Positions 1 through 7,378 of a stretch of 12,624 bases of DNA are shown piece after piece. The translations under genes were made by a program, and so were the position numbers. How positions within the stretch are numbered: the stretch's first letter is position 1; the number at the start of each line of letters is the position of its first letter. Below the pieces are notes generated by a model. The model searched no databases and had not been told where the DNA came from. It worked only from the letters and a program-made list of their open reading frames with translations. Origin of the DNA: Gammaproteobacteria bacterium (lineage in GTDB: Bacteria; Pseudomonadota; Gammaproteobacteria; Enterobacterales; Kangiellaceae); the NCBI GenBank assembly GCA_013372875.1, contig JABXIW010000356.1, positions 1 to 12,624 of the forward strand, read 5' to 3'.

Positions 1-125
1 CATTCTTATTTCCACTTACCTAAACAACACGAATTTTTAAACTTACCTTCGAATTTATGCGTTACAGAAATTCAGAAACATTCATAGAAATGTCTCTGCT
101 CATCAATTAAAACGTTCGCGACACG

Positions 126-150
126 GCTATTGGGCAATCACCCCAATGGC
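126..150 (+). other. RNA hairpin directly upstream of and overlapping ops
   Basis: Bases 126-134 (GCTATTGGG) pair with 142-150 (CCCAATGGC) around a 7-base loop. This gives nine pairs, one of them G-U. The inner six pairs (ATTGGG/CCCAAT) end immediately before the ops element, and the outer three use its GGC. There is no U-tract, so it is not an intrinsic terminator. A role in pausing RNA polymerase at ops is inference. Confidence 0.5.
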
Positions 151-159
151 GGTAGCGTG
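148..159 (+). promoter_or_regulatory. ops element (RfaH recruitment site)
   Basis: The 12 bases GGCGGTAGCGTG match the canonical ops element found at the 3' end of JUMPstart leaders in enterobacterial LPS, capsule and other long operons. Known role: RNA polymerase pauses here and RfaH loads onto the exposed non-template strand. RfaH then suppresses Rho-dependent and other termination and recruits ribosomes. The element lies 19 bases before the first ATG and precedes a 12-kb run of eleven co-directional genes, the usual context. No rfaH gene is in the window, so the trans factor is assumed to be encoded elsewhere. Confidence 0.88.
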
Positions 160-178
160 CTAGAAGGGAAACTAGGTC

Positions 179-1579
179 ATGAAACACAAAGGACTAATTC
201 GTTCTTATGAGATGGAGTTCGCTTTTTTATATCGCCTCTCAGATCTTGCTGTCATTGTCACCTTTATGCTGCTCCTAGTATTGAAAGACACAAATACCTC
301 GATGGAGAAGGACTACGTCATCTTGTCCTTCGTCGGGGGTATTTCATTTTTGTTTATGGCGGAAAGCGGCAACCTATATCGCTCATGGCGGACAAGCTCG
401 TTTAGAGAGCAAATGTTCATTGTTTGCATATCGTGGTTAATGACAAGCGCCCTACTTTTCATGGTGCTTTACTTTTCCGAAGTTTACCCTTTGTTTGACC
501 GCAGTATCTTAGCATTATGGGTCACCATTACGCCGGCATTACTGTTGGCGTGGCGAGTGACCTTTCGTACCGTTTTAGCCTATTTGCGAAAAATGGGATT
601 CAACACACGCACCGCTATCATCATCGGCCAGACCCCTCACGGCATTACCCTTGCCAACGAGATTCAAAACCACACCGAGCATGGTGTTCTATTTGACGGC
701 TTCTATGACGAACGCTCTAGCGACAGATTGCCTAGCTCCGAATACCCAATCAAAGGCGCGGTAAACCAAGCGTTAGAACGGGCAAAACGAGGAGAAGTCG
801 ATTACGTATACATTGCGATGCCAATGCATGCTAAAGAGCGCATTGCTTCCATCCTGAACCAGTTCTCCGACACCACAGCGAACACCTATCTAATCCCGGA
901 TTTCTTTACTTACAACCTGCTCCATTCTCGCTGGGATCAAATTGGTCAAGTTCAAACTCTCAGCGTGTTCGATACGCCTTTTGCAGGAGTTTCATCCTGG
1001 ATTAAACGCTTCGAAGACATTTTGTTCTCTAGCATTATCTTAGTGTTGATATCACCAATCCTGCTTGCTATCGCCATCGGTATTAAGTTGACGTCAAAAG
1101 GCCCTGTAATATTTAAGCAGCATCGTTATGGTTTGGATGGTCGAAAAATCGAAGTTTGGAAGTTCCGCTCGATGACGACGATGGATCAAGGCCCAAACAT
1201 CAAGCAAGCCACGAAAAACGACCCTCGTATTACTCCGTTTGGTGGTTTTCTACGTCGCACCTCATTAGACGAACTGCCGCAGTTTATCAACGTATTACAA
1301 GGCACTATGTCGATCGTTGGCCCTCGTCCTCATGCCGTTGCGCACAACGAAGAATATCGTCAGATTGTCGCCCGCTACATGTTGCGCCACAAAGTCAAAC
1401 CAGGCATTACAGGTTGGGCTCAAATCAACGGCTATCGCGGCGAAACCGACACGCTCGATAAGATGGAAAAACGCGTCGAGTTTGATTTGGATTACATCCA
1501 TCATTGGTCGGTTTGGATGGACATCAAAATCATCTTCCTTACCGTGTTCAAAGGCTTTACTGGCTCCAATGCGTACTAA
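179..1579 (+). CDS. Undecaprenyl-phosphate sugar-1-phosphate transferase (WcaJ/VpsL/CpsA type)
   Basis: This integral inner-membrane enzyme starts repeat-unit synthesis by moving a hexose-1-phosphate, most likely glucose-1-phosphate from UDP-glucose, onto undecaprenyl phosphate. Four membrane segments lie near residues 19-36, 45-61, 79-99 and 109-126. A cytoplasmic CoA-binding-like domain follows (about 140-270), then a re-entrant or fifth segment (about 281-303) and the C-terminal Bac_transf catalytic domain. That domain shows the family marks KFRSM (328-332), LDELPQ (363-368) with the Asp-Glu catalytic pair D364-E365, SIVGPRPH (378-385) and [10 protein letters not shown] (407-416). The 466-residue length is normal for the family. 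The start is supported by GAAGGG 10 bases upstream. As first gene of the operon it sits just behind ops. Galactose as substrate cannot be excluded from sequence. Confidence 0.93.
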   Translation: MKHKGLIRSYEMEFAFLYRLSDLAVIVTFMLLLVLKDTNTSMEKDYVILSFVGGISFLFMAESGNLYRSWRTSSFREQMFIVCISWLMTSALLFMVLYFSEVYPLFDRSILALWVTITPALLLAWRVTFRTVLAYLRKMGFNTRTAIIIGQTPHGITLANEIQNHTEHGVLFDGFYDERSSDRLPSSEYPIKGAVNQALERAKRGEVDYVYIAMPMHAKERIASILNQFSDTTANTYLIPDFFTYNLLHSRWDQIGQVQTLSVFDTPFAGVSSWIKRFEDILFSSIILVLISPILLAIAIGIKLTSKGPVIFKQHRYGLDGRKIEVWKFRSMTTMDQGPNIKQATKNDPRITPFGGFLRRTSLDELPQFINVLQGTMSIVGPRPHAVAHNEEYRQIVARYMLRHKVKPGITGWAQINGYRGETDTLDKMEKRVEFDLDYIHHWSVWMDIKIIFLTVFKGFTGSNAY

Positions 1580-1586
1580 GGCGGCG

Positions 1587-2795
1587 ATGATGAAAACAAC
1601 AACTCCAGCGCTTGCGCTTGCCCTTTGTTCAACAGCTGCATTAGCAGAGCCAATGGCGTATCAAACTGAATCTGGCATTGAGTTTATCCCATTGGTCAAA
1701 GCCTTCTACGAAGGCGACGACAACATAAACAAAGCGGAAAAATCTCAAGATATAGAATCCGTAAACATTTGGGGACTAGAGCCTAGCTTATTGGCACGTA
1801 TCGAGCGCAATCAATATCGCGCAGATATTCAGTACAAGCTAAAAGCGGGCTTTTCTTCGGACGATAAGAATGATTACGATGACCATACCTTTCAGTTCAC
1901 CAATTTTTTTGAATTCAATCATCGTCATCGTTTAGTCGTGGATTATCGTTTTCAGGCATTGCATGAAATCCGCGGTGAAGACATCACTGAAGGACAAGGT
2001 AACCTTCTCGATTCACCTATCGAGTTTTACCGTAATGATTTGAAAACCAACTACGTGTTTGGCTCTGCTGGTGCGAAAGGACGATTCGAATTTGGCTTAG
2101 GCTACAGCGATAAAACTTACCAAAATTATCGTAACGGTTTACCTGGCAAGCCCAACGCAAAAACTAAGTACAACGACTTCCGCGCCCCAAACGCACACGT
2201 TGAGTTTTACCTTAGAGCGACTCCTAAAACCTATTGGTTAGTTGGGACGAAACAAGTATTCACCGAGTACCTTAATAAAAACCCTCGCGCTGCATCAAAA
2301 GACAGCGACACCGGTTTTTACTACACCGGTGCTGAGTGGGAAATATCGGGGAAAACCCAAGGTATCGCAAGGCTTGGCTATCAAGTTAAAGACTTTGATA
2401 GTGAACAACGAGAAACCTTCAAAGGCTTTAGCTGGGATATCGGATTTGAATGGCTACCACAAGAGCAAACGTTGGTGACGGTCAAAACTACCCAAGCAGC
2501 CGTCAACCCTGACCAAGATGGTGACTACAACTTACAGACTCGTTATCGCCTAGATATCAAACACGATTGGAACAGCTATTTAGCCACTCGTTTAGGTGGC
2601 ATTTATCAAGAAGATGATTACACCGGCATCACGAGAAACGACGAACGATATACCCTTTCCGCTGGCGTTGATTATCAAATTAGACGCTGGATTCAATTGA
2701 AAGCGGATTGGCAATATCAAGACAAAACATCCAATCGTTCAGGTTATAGCTACGACCAAAATGTCTGGACGTTAAGCGCGCAATTTTCGTTGTAA
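1587..2795 (+). CDS. Outer-membrane beta-barrel protein (BBP2-like, VpsM type)
   Basis: This is probably the outer-membrane pore through which the polymer leaves, working with the short export protein downstream. A clear Sec signal peptide ends at ALA-EP (about residue 20). The mature part has no hydrophobic helix and is rich in alternating aromatic/polar strands, with many Tyr, Trp and Asp residues, such as the strands around 'YRLDIKHDW' and 'WTLSAQFSL' at the C-terminus. This is typical of the putative beta-barrel porin 2 family seen in exopolysaccharide loci. The reading frame is open upstream into the previous gene, but the signal peptide fixes the start here. AAGG at 1578-1581 serves ATG 1587 or ATG 1590, which differ by one residue. 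It begins 7 bases after the transferase stop. Family assignment is from composition, signal peptide and synteny. Confidence 0.82.
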   Translation: MMKTTTPALALALCSTAALAEPMAYQTESGIEFIPLVKAFYEGDDNINKAEKSQDIESVNIWGLEPSLLARIERNQYRADIQYKLKAGFSSDDKNDYDDHTFQFTNFFEFNHRHRLVVDYRFQALHEIRGEDITEGQGNLLDSPIEFYRNDLKTNYVFGSAGAKGRFEFGLGYSDKTYQNYRNGLPGKPNAKTKYNDFRAPNAHVEFYLRATPKTYWLVGTKQVFTEYLNKNPRAASKDSDTGFYYTGAEWEISGKTQGIARLGYQVKDFDSEQRETFKGFSWDIGFEWLPQEQTLVTVKTTQAAVNPDQDGDYNLQTRYRLDIKHDWNSYLATRLGGIYQEDDYTGITRNDERYTLSAGVDYQIRRWIQLKADWQYQDKTSNRSGYSYDQNVWTLSAQFSL

Positions 2796-2807
2796 CAAGG
2801 AATGTTA

Positions 2808-3341
2808 ATGAATCCATTATTCAAGTTAATTGGCCTAGCTCTGCTACTTTTCAGTACTTTTGTTAGCGCGAATTCAAACGAACAAGATTACCTACTCGAT
2901 ACTGGTGACACTATTTCAGTGCAAGTTTACGGGGAGGAAGATCTTTCTATTAAAAACATCCTCATCACGTCAGATGGTTACTTTGATTACCCTTACCTTG
3001 GACGAATCAAAGCGATCAATAAAACGCCAAAACAGCTCAAGTACGAAATCGAAACGGGCTTAAAAGGTGACTATCTAATCAACCCGAAAGTCATGGTGAC
3101 AATCAATTACTTTCGTTTGTTTTACGTCAATGGCGAAGTTCGTAAACCCGGAGGATTTGAGTATCGACCAGGACTGACGATAGAAAAAGCCATCGCACTA
3201 GCTGGCGGGCTCACCGATAGAGCTTCACGTAAAAGCATTAACTTAACCAAACACAAAACTGGCAAAACCGTAGAAGGCGTAAGTATGCAGCGCACGGTTG
3301 AACCAGGTGACATTGTCTTTATTGATCAGAGCTTCTTCTAG
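2808..3341 (+). CDS. Short periplasmic polysaccharide export protein (OPX, Wza-related; VpsN type)
   Basis: This is a periplasmic part of the export channel linking the inner-membrane co-polymerase to the outer membrane. A signal peptide (about residues 1-21, cleaved after FVSA) has no lipobox cysteine, so it is not a lipoprotein. It is followed by a Poly_export domain (about 26-100, with the LDTGDTISVQVYGE signature) and one SLBB-type domain (about 104-150, 'VNGEVRKPGGFEYRPGLTIEKAIALAGG'-like region at 3126-3210). At 177 residues it is about half the length of E. coli Wza and lacks the C-terminal amphipathic helix that forms Wza's outer-membrane pore. The upstream beta-barrel probably supplies that function. 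ATG 2808 is chosen because AAGG at 2797-2800 is 7 bases away. ATG 2802, in frame, is too close to it. Confidence 0.9.
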   Translation: MNPLFKLIGLALLLFSTFVSANSNEQDYLLDTGDTISVQVYGEEDLSIKNILITSDGYFDYPYLGRIKAINKTPKQLKYEIETGLKGDYLINPKVMVTINYFRLFYVNGEVRKPGGFEYRPGLTIEKAIALAGGLTDRASRKSINLTKHKTGKTVEGVSMQRTVEPGDIVFIDQSFF

Positions 3342-3355
3342 TGACAGGTAATCAA

Positions 3356-5536
3356 ATGAACGGAACTCATCCCAACAATTTCCAGATGAACAAAGTGGAA
3401 CTGATTCGTTTTGGCCATCACTTTAAAACGCTGAAAAAAAACTGGCTTAGCATTGCTGCGTTCACGCTTATATTCTCATTGACGTGCACTTGGTACATCT
3501 ACTCCAAAACATCCATTTACCAAGCAACAGCAACGTTATTGATTCAAGAAGAGCAAAAAAGTGCGCTATCGATTGAAGAAGTGTACGGTGTAGATACGAC
3601 CAAGAAAGAGTACTTTCAAACACAAATCGCTATTCTGAAATCCAACCACATTGCCGACAAAGTTATTAATGAACTGAATTTAACTCAACACCCTGAATTT
3701 ACGAGCTCTGGTGGACTAAAACAAAAAATCGACGACATCAAAGCGGTCCCATTGGTACAAGATTTATTGAATGTCTCTCCTAGCCCAAAAGAGACATCAC
3801 AATACTCTGAGTCTTACTATCAAGCACTTCAAGCCTTCAAAAGAAAGCTAGAAATTGAACCTGTTCGAAACACACAGTTAGTGCGCATTAGCTTTCGTTC
3901 TGCCGATCCAAAGTTAGCAACAAGAGTCGCGAACGCGGTTGGTCAGGCCTATATTGATGCCAACTTCGAAGCCAAGCTCGTAGTGACTCAAAATGCAGCA
4001 ACATGGCTGACTAATAACTCTCAAAAACTCGAAGAGCGCTTAAAAAAATCAGAGCATGCTTTGCAAGAGTTTTTGCTCAAAGAAGGCCTGATTGATATCA
4101 ACGGCATCGACGATATCTACGCCAACGAACTAGAAGAGCTTAACCGTAAACTCAATACCGCTGTCAATAAGCGCATCGAAGCGCAAACCCTAATCCAACT
4201 ACTAAAAAGAAAATCGTCTCAGAATCTTGATAGCCTGCTGTCCATTGACGAGTTTGCCAATCAAGCTCAGATTCGTGATTTAAAACTTTCAGAAGCCCAA
4301 GCTGCGAAGAACGTTTCTGAACTGGCGCAACGTTATGGACCAAAACACGATCGAATGGTCCAAGCGAAAGCGCAACTCGCCTCTATTCAAGAGCGAACTC
4401 AGCAATTGATTCGCGAAATCTCTTTTAGTAAGCAACAAGACTTACTTGCAGCGAAAGCTCAAGAAGACATGTTGCGCGAAGAACTGGACAGAAAAAAATC
4501 AGATTTCCAATCATTGGGTTCGCAAAAGGCGCGCTATGAGCAATTGAAACGAGAAGTAGAGTCAAACAAAGATCTTTACGAAGCTTTCTTAAATCGAGAA
4601 AAAGAAACCAGCGCTACTAGCGATTACAAAAATGTGACCGCTCGCTTTACTGATAAAGCGATCATTCCACTGTTTCCTGTCGCGCCACAACGAATGAAAC
4701 TGGTGCTTATCGCCACATTCTTCGGTTTTGCTATCGCTTGTGCATTGGTGATCATTTTAGAAACGTTGCGAGAAGTCATCCGCACTTCAAACGATGTTCA
4801 AGATAAGCTAGGCGTGACATGCTTGGGGGTTATCCCAATGGTGAAAAAACGTACCCTGCGAAAAAATGGGGTAAGTTATACCGCCTACTTAGATAAAGAT
4901 GAAAAACTCTTTAGCGAAGCTTGTCGCTCTGTTCGAACGTCGTTGCTATTAAGGCTGACCAACACTAAGCAAAAGATCTTACCTTTTACTTCAGCGATTC
5001 CAGAGGAAGGCAAAACCTCCACCAGCATCAATATGGCGGTGTCCTTCTCGACTATGGAGAAAGTGTTGATTATCGACTGCGACTTGCGTCGTCCATCTTT
5101 AGCCAAACGATTCAATATTCCTGAGTCCCAGCCAGGTTTAACCAACATATTGACGATGGATACCGCAATAAAAGATTGTATCGTTCGCATCGATGATGCC
5201 AATTTAGATGTACTACCTGCTGGGCTGATTCCACCCAACCCACAAGAGTTGCTGGCATCCAATCGCTTCAAAAAACTACTGGACCATTTTCAAGATAAAT
5301 ACGATCGCATCATCATCGATACACCACCACTGCTGTCGGTCAGTGATGCGCTCATCTTAGGCCAATATGCGAACGGACTCATCACAGTGATTCGTTCCGA
5401 GTCCACCAAAGCATCACTGGTTAATGTCGCGCTATCTAAACAAATACAACACTCGATACCGTCTCTTGGCGTGCTTATCACTCAAGCAAAAGCTAAGGAA
5501 GGAGAGACTTTATATGTCCAGAAATACGCCTACTAA
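3356..5536 (+). CDS. Polysaccharide co-polymerase / BY-type tyrosine autokinase (Wzc/VpsO type)
   Basis: This inner-membrane protein sets chain length and couples polymerisation to export. Its kinase domain autophosphorylates on C-terminal tyrosines. From ATG 3356 (726 residues) it has a Wzz domain with the first membrane segment at about 29-51. A long periplasmic part rich in Lys/Glu/Gln coiled coil (about 215-400) is followed by a GNVR-like segment and a second membrane segment at about 447-469. The cytoplasmic kinase has Walker A AIPEEGKT (547-554), Walker A' VLIIDCDLRRPSL (about 570-582) and Walker B IIIDTPP (652-658). The tail has a small tyrosine cluster, Y720, Y724 and Y726. A GTG at 3341 is also in frame, but AGG at 3346-3348 sits 7 bases before ATG 3356. 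No Wzb-like phosphatase is encoded nearby. Confidence 0.93.
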   Translation: MNGTHPNNFQMNKVELIRFGHHFKTLKKNWLSIAAFTLIFSLTCTWYIYSKTSIYQATATLLIQEEQKSALSIEEVYGVDTTKKEYFQTQIAILKSNHIADKVINELNLTQHPEFTSSGGLKQKIDDIKAVPLVQDLLNVSPSPKETSQYSESYYQALQAFKRKLEIEPVRNTQLVRISFRSADPKLATRVANAVGQAYIDANFEAKLVVTQNAATWLTNNSQKLEERLKKSEHALQEFLLKEGLIDINGIDDIYANELEELNRKLNTAVNKRIEAQTLIQLLKRKSSQNLDSLLSIDEFANQAQIRDLKLSEAQAAKNVSELAQRYGPKHDRMVQAKAQLASIQERTQQLIREISFSKQQDLLAAKAQEDMLREELDRKKSDFQSLGSQKARYEQLKREVESNKDLYEAFLNREKETSATSDYKNVTARFTDKAIIPLFPVAPQRMKLVLIATFFGFAIACALVIILETLREVIRTSNDVQDKLGVTCLGVIPMVKKRTLRKNGVSYTAYLDKDEKLFSEACRSVRTSLLLRLTNTKQKILPFTSAIPEEGKTSTSINMAVSFSTMEKVLIIDCDLRRPSLAKRFNIPESQPGLTNILTMDTAIKDCIVRIDDANLDVLPAGLIPPNPQELLASNRFKKLLDHFQDKYDRIIIDTPPLLSVSDALILGQYANGLITVIRSESTKASLVNVALSKQIQHSIPSLGVLITQAKAKEGETLYVQKYAY

Positions 5537-6326
5537 TCAACATGCGTCTTGGTATCAGATATTAAAAAGCCAAGAACGCCCAGTGCTGATATATCAAATG
5601 GGTAAAGTCGGCTCGAGTGCGTTAGAAAAGTCGATTCCTAACTCGATTCATTTGCATGACCTTATGTCGATTGATGCAAACAAGCAGATCTCTCCAGTGA
5701 GAGCGAAGCTGCATCAACCAAACAAGCATTATGTAAAACGTCTGCTCAAGCGAAGCATTATGAGCCACATGCTCAAACGTAAACAAGACGTGCGCATTAT
5801 CTCATTGGTGAGAGAGCCGATTGGTAGAAATATCTCGATGTTCTTTCAATCTTTACCTTTCTGGATGGCAGAAAAATACCTAAATGACGACAGTGCAATT
5901 CGCTCTGAGCGTCCGCAATTGTTGCAAGAAGCTTTCGAAGAGCACATGAATCACCACTACCCTTTGGAGTGGTTTGATAATGAAATCAAAACGCTAACAG
6001 GGATCGACGTGTTCAATAAACCGTTCGATCATGAAGCTGGTTGCCAAACCTACCAACAAGGCAACTTTTCTCTGCTCGTAATTCGAAGTGACAAGCTGAA
6101 GCAATCACCAGCTACCGTTGGCGAGTTTCTCGGCTATCCAGTTGATGTGGTCCACGACAACCAATCAAACAACAAATGGTACTCCTCGCTGATCAATGAG
6201 TTCAAAAACAGCTATCAACCTAAACCTGAGTTTATTGAGGAAATGTTGTCATCCAAATTGACGACCCACTTTTTTACTTCAAGTGAAATTTCCGAACTCA
6301 AACAAAAGTATCAAATGGCGCAATGA
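5514..6326 (+). CDS. Sulfotransferase-like 'putative capsular polysaccharide synthesis' protein, copy 1
   Basis: This is a cytoplasmic protein of 270 residues without signal or membrane segments, probably modifying the repeat unit. It resembles the family annotated as putative capsular polysaccharide synthesis protein. YQMGKVGSS (27-35) resembles the PAPS 5'-phosphosulfate loop (K-x-G-T/S-T/S). LVREPIGRNIS (98-108) gives Arg100 and Ser108, with the Arg-x7-Ser spacing of the 3'-phosphate site of sulfotransferases. WFDNEI (153-158) and NKWYS (220-224) recur in copy 2 at 8595-9428. The start is fixed by the strong AAGGAAGGAG upstream (5495-5504 region). The gene overlaps the kinase gene by 23 bases, and its stop overlaps the next start (ATGA). 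The sulfotransferase activity is inferred from motifs; a glycosyltransferase or other transferase role is not excluded. Confidence 0.8.
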   Translation: MSRNTPTNQHASWYQILKSQERPVLIYQMGKVGSSALEKSIPNSIHLHDLMSIDANKQISPVRAKLHQPNKHYVKRLLKRSIMSHMLKRKQDVRIISLVREPIGRNISMFFQSLPFWMAEKYLNDDSAIRSERPQLLQEAFEEHMNHHYPLEWFDNEIKTLTGIDVFNKPFDHEAGCQTYQQGNFSLLVIRSDKLKQSPATVGEFLGYPVDVVHDNQSNNKWYSSLINEFKNSYQPKPEFIEEMLSSKLTTHFFTSSEISELKQKYQMAQ

Positions 6327-7378
6327 TGAAGACGAAAATTTTACACATCATCAACGACCTATCTCAAAATGGTGGGGCGCAAAAGTTCTTAGTGGACTTG
6401 GTGCTCGAGCATAATCCCGAGTATGAAATCAAGATCCTCGTGTTGTGTGCTGAGAACGACTATTTGGAACAACTCTCCGCACAGGGAATCCAATGCTTTA
6501 ACTGGCAGACACTGTCTCTATCGGGAAAATGGTCACTACTACGCTGGCCAGATCTCGTTCACGGACACCTGTATCCGTCTATTTACCTAGCGCTGCTTTC
6601 GATCGGGAAAAAACGCATTCAAACAGAACACTGCTCTTACAACCGACGCAGAGATTACCCTCTGTTTAAGTTCATAGAATATGTCCTCTATTGGGGTCAC
6701 CACTATACCGTTAGCATCAGTGAAAAAGTTCAAGAAGAATTGGTGAAGTTCATGCCTCGGTACCAACACAAGTATCGAGTTGTACATAACGGCGTCGACT
6801 TAAATCGCTTCCCGATGGCGGCTAAACAAGCCCACGATCTCAGCGAGAAAGCAACCATCAACATTGGCATGGTTGGCCGACTACATGAACACAAAGATCA
6901 CGAAACGTTAATTCACGCCATCGCAAAACTGCCTGAGTGCTACCACTTACACCTTGCCGGAGATGGAGACAGAAAAGCCTCGCTTCAACGACTCACTCAA
7001 TCGTTAAACGTTTCACCTCGCGTGCATTTTCACGGAGTCGTATCCGATATCCCTCTCTTTCTCAGCGATATGGATATCTACGTGCAATCTTCCCACGTTG
7101 AAGGATTTGGGCTCGCCGCCGTAGAAGCGATGGCAGCAGGTTTGCCCGTACTCGCGTCCGATGTTCCGGGATTAGATGAGGTTACCGGCAGCTCAGAATA
7201 TCTGTTCGAAGTCGGTGATAGCAATCGGCTTGCACAAAAGGTTGCAGAGCTTTGCGAAGACGCGGCTCTTTACAATTCGGCAAGTCATTATTCCGTCAAC
7301 CGAGCCAAACTCTACACCATCGACAAATTTCGAGAGGGCTATTATGGAATCTACCAACAGCTCTGTACCGATAAGTAA
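6323..7378 (+). CDS. GT4 family glycosyltransferase, copy 1
   Basis: This is a cytoplasmic or membrane-associated retaining glycosyltransferase (GT-B fold) that adds a sugar to the lipid-linked repeat unit. The N-terminal half has the acceptor-side Gly-rich start ILHIINDLSQNGGAQ (6-20), HGHLYPS (80-86) and SEKV (133-136). HNGVDLNRF (155-163) marks the domain junction. The C-terminal Glycos_transf_1 half has GMVGRLHEHKDHETL (182-196), LAGDGD (211-216) and HVEGFGLAAVEAMAAGLPV (258-276). The EX7E nucleotide-sugar motif is E260/E268. The 351-residue length is typical. It starts in a 4-base ATGA overlap with copy 1 of the sulfotransferase-like gene, so translation is probably coupled. A second in-frame ATG at 6326 is possible. 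The donor and linkage cannot be read from the sequence. Confidence 0.92.
   Translation: MMKTKILHIINDLSQNGGAQKFLVDLVLEHNPEYEIKILVLCAENDYLEQLSAQGIQCFNWQTLSLSGKWSLLRWPDLVHGHLYPSIYLALLSIGKKRIQTEHCSYNRRRDYPLFKFIEYVLYWGHHYTVSISEKVQEELVKFMPRYQHKYRVVHNGVDLNRFPMAAKQAHDLSEKATINIGMVGRLHEHKDHETLIHAIAKLPECYHLHLAGDGDRKASLQRLTQSLNVSPRVHFHGVVSDIPLFLSDMDIYVQSSHVEGFGLAAVEAMAAGLPVLASDVPGLDEVTGSSEYLFEVGDSNRLAQKVAELCEDAALYNSASHYSVNRAKLYTIDKFREGYYGIYQQLCTDK

Larger units (their letters stand above)
1..178 (+). promoter_or_regulatory. Leader and likely promoter region of the polysaccharide operon
   Basis: This non-coding stretch precedes the first gene and is A/T-rich in its first 110 bases. It has short direct repeats: ACTTACC at 14-20 and 41-47, each followed by CGAATTT (30-36, 50-56), and ATTCA at 70-74 and 80-84, one helical turn apart. 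Three AGAAA blocks lie at 66-70, 74-78 and 86-90. Such repeats could bind an activator. Related Vibrio loci are controlled by VpsR/VpsT/CpsQ-type regulators and c-di-GMP, but I cannot match a known box. No convincing sigma-70 -35/-10 pair is visible, so the transcription start is not placed. The end of the leader holds the hairpin and ops element listed separately. Confidence 0.55.

Noticed and set aside
1317..1586. Upstream extension of the beta-barrel gene frame into the transferase gene
   Set aside because: It overlaps the conserved catalytic domain of the transferase, and the signal peptide starting at 1587/1590 with a ribosome site marks the true start.
2305..2335. Repeated ACACCGGT in the beta-barrel gene
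   Set aside because: The two copies encode similar short turns (DTG and YTG) in a barrel strand region. ACCGGT is self-complementary, so the inverted symmetry follows from simple repetition.
3341..3355. GTG at 3341 as start of the tyrosine kinase
   Set aside because: It overlaps the previous stop codon. The AGG ribosome site at 3346-3348 is correctly spaced for ATG 3356 and lies downstream of the GTG.
4885..5271. Minus-strand open frame of 128 codons within the kinase gene, and other antisense frames
   Set aside because: They lie opposite conserved kinase or glycosyltransferase motifs, lack ribosome sites and recognisable domains, and are expected shadows of the coding strand.
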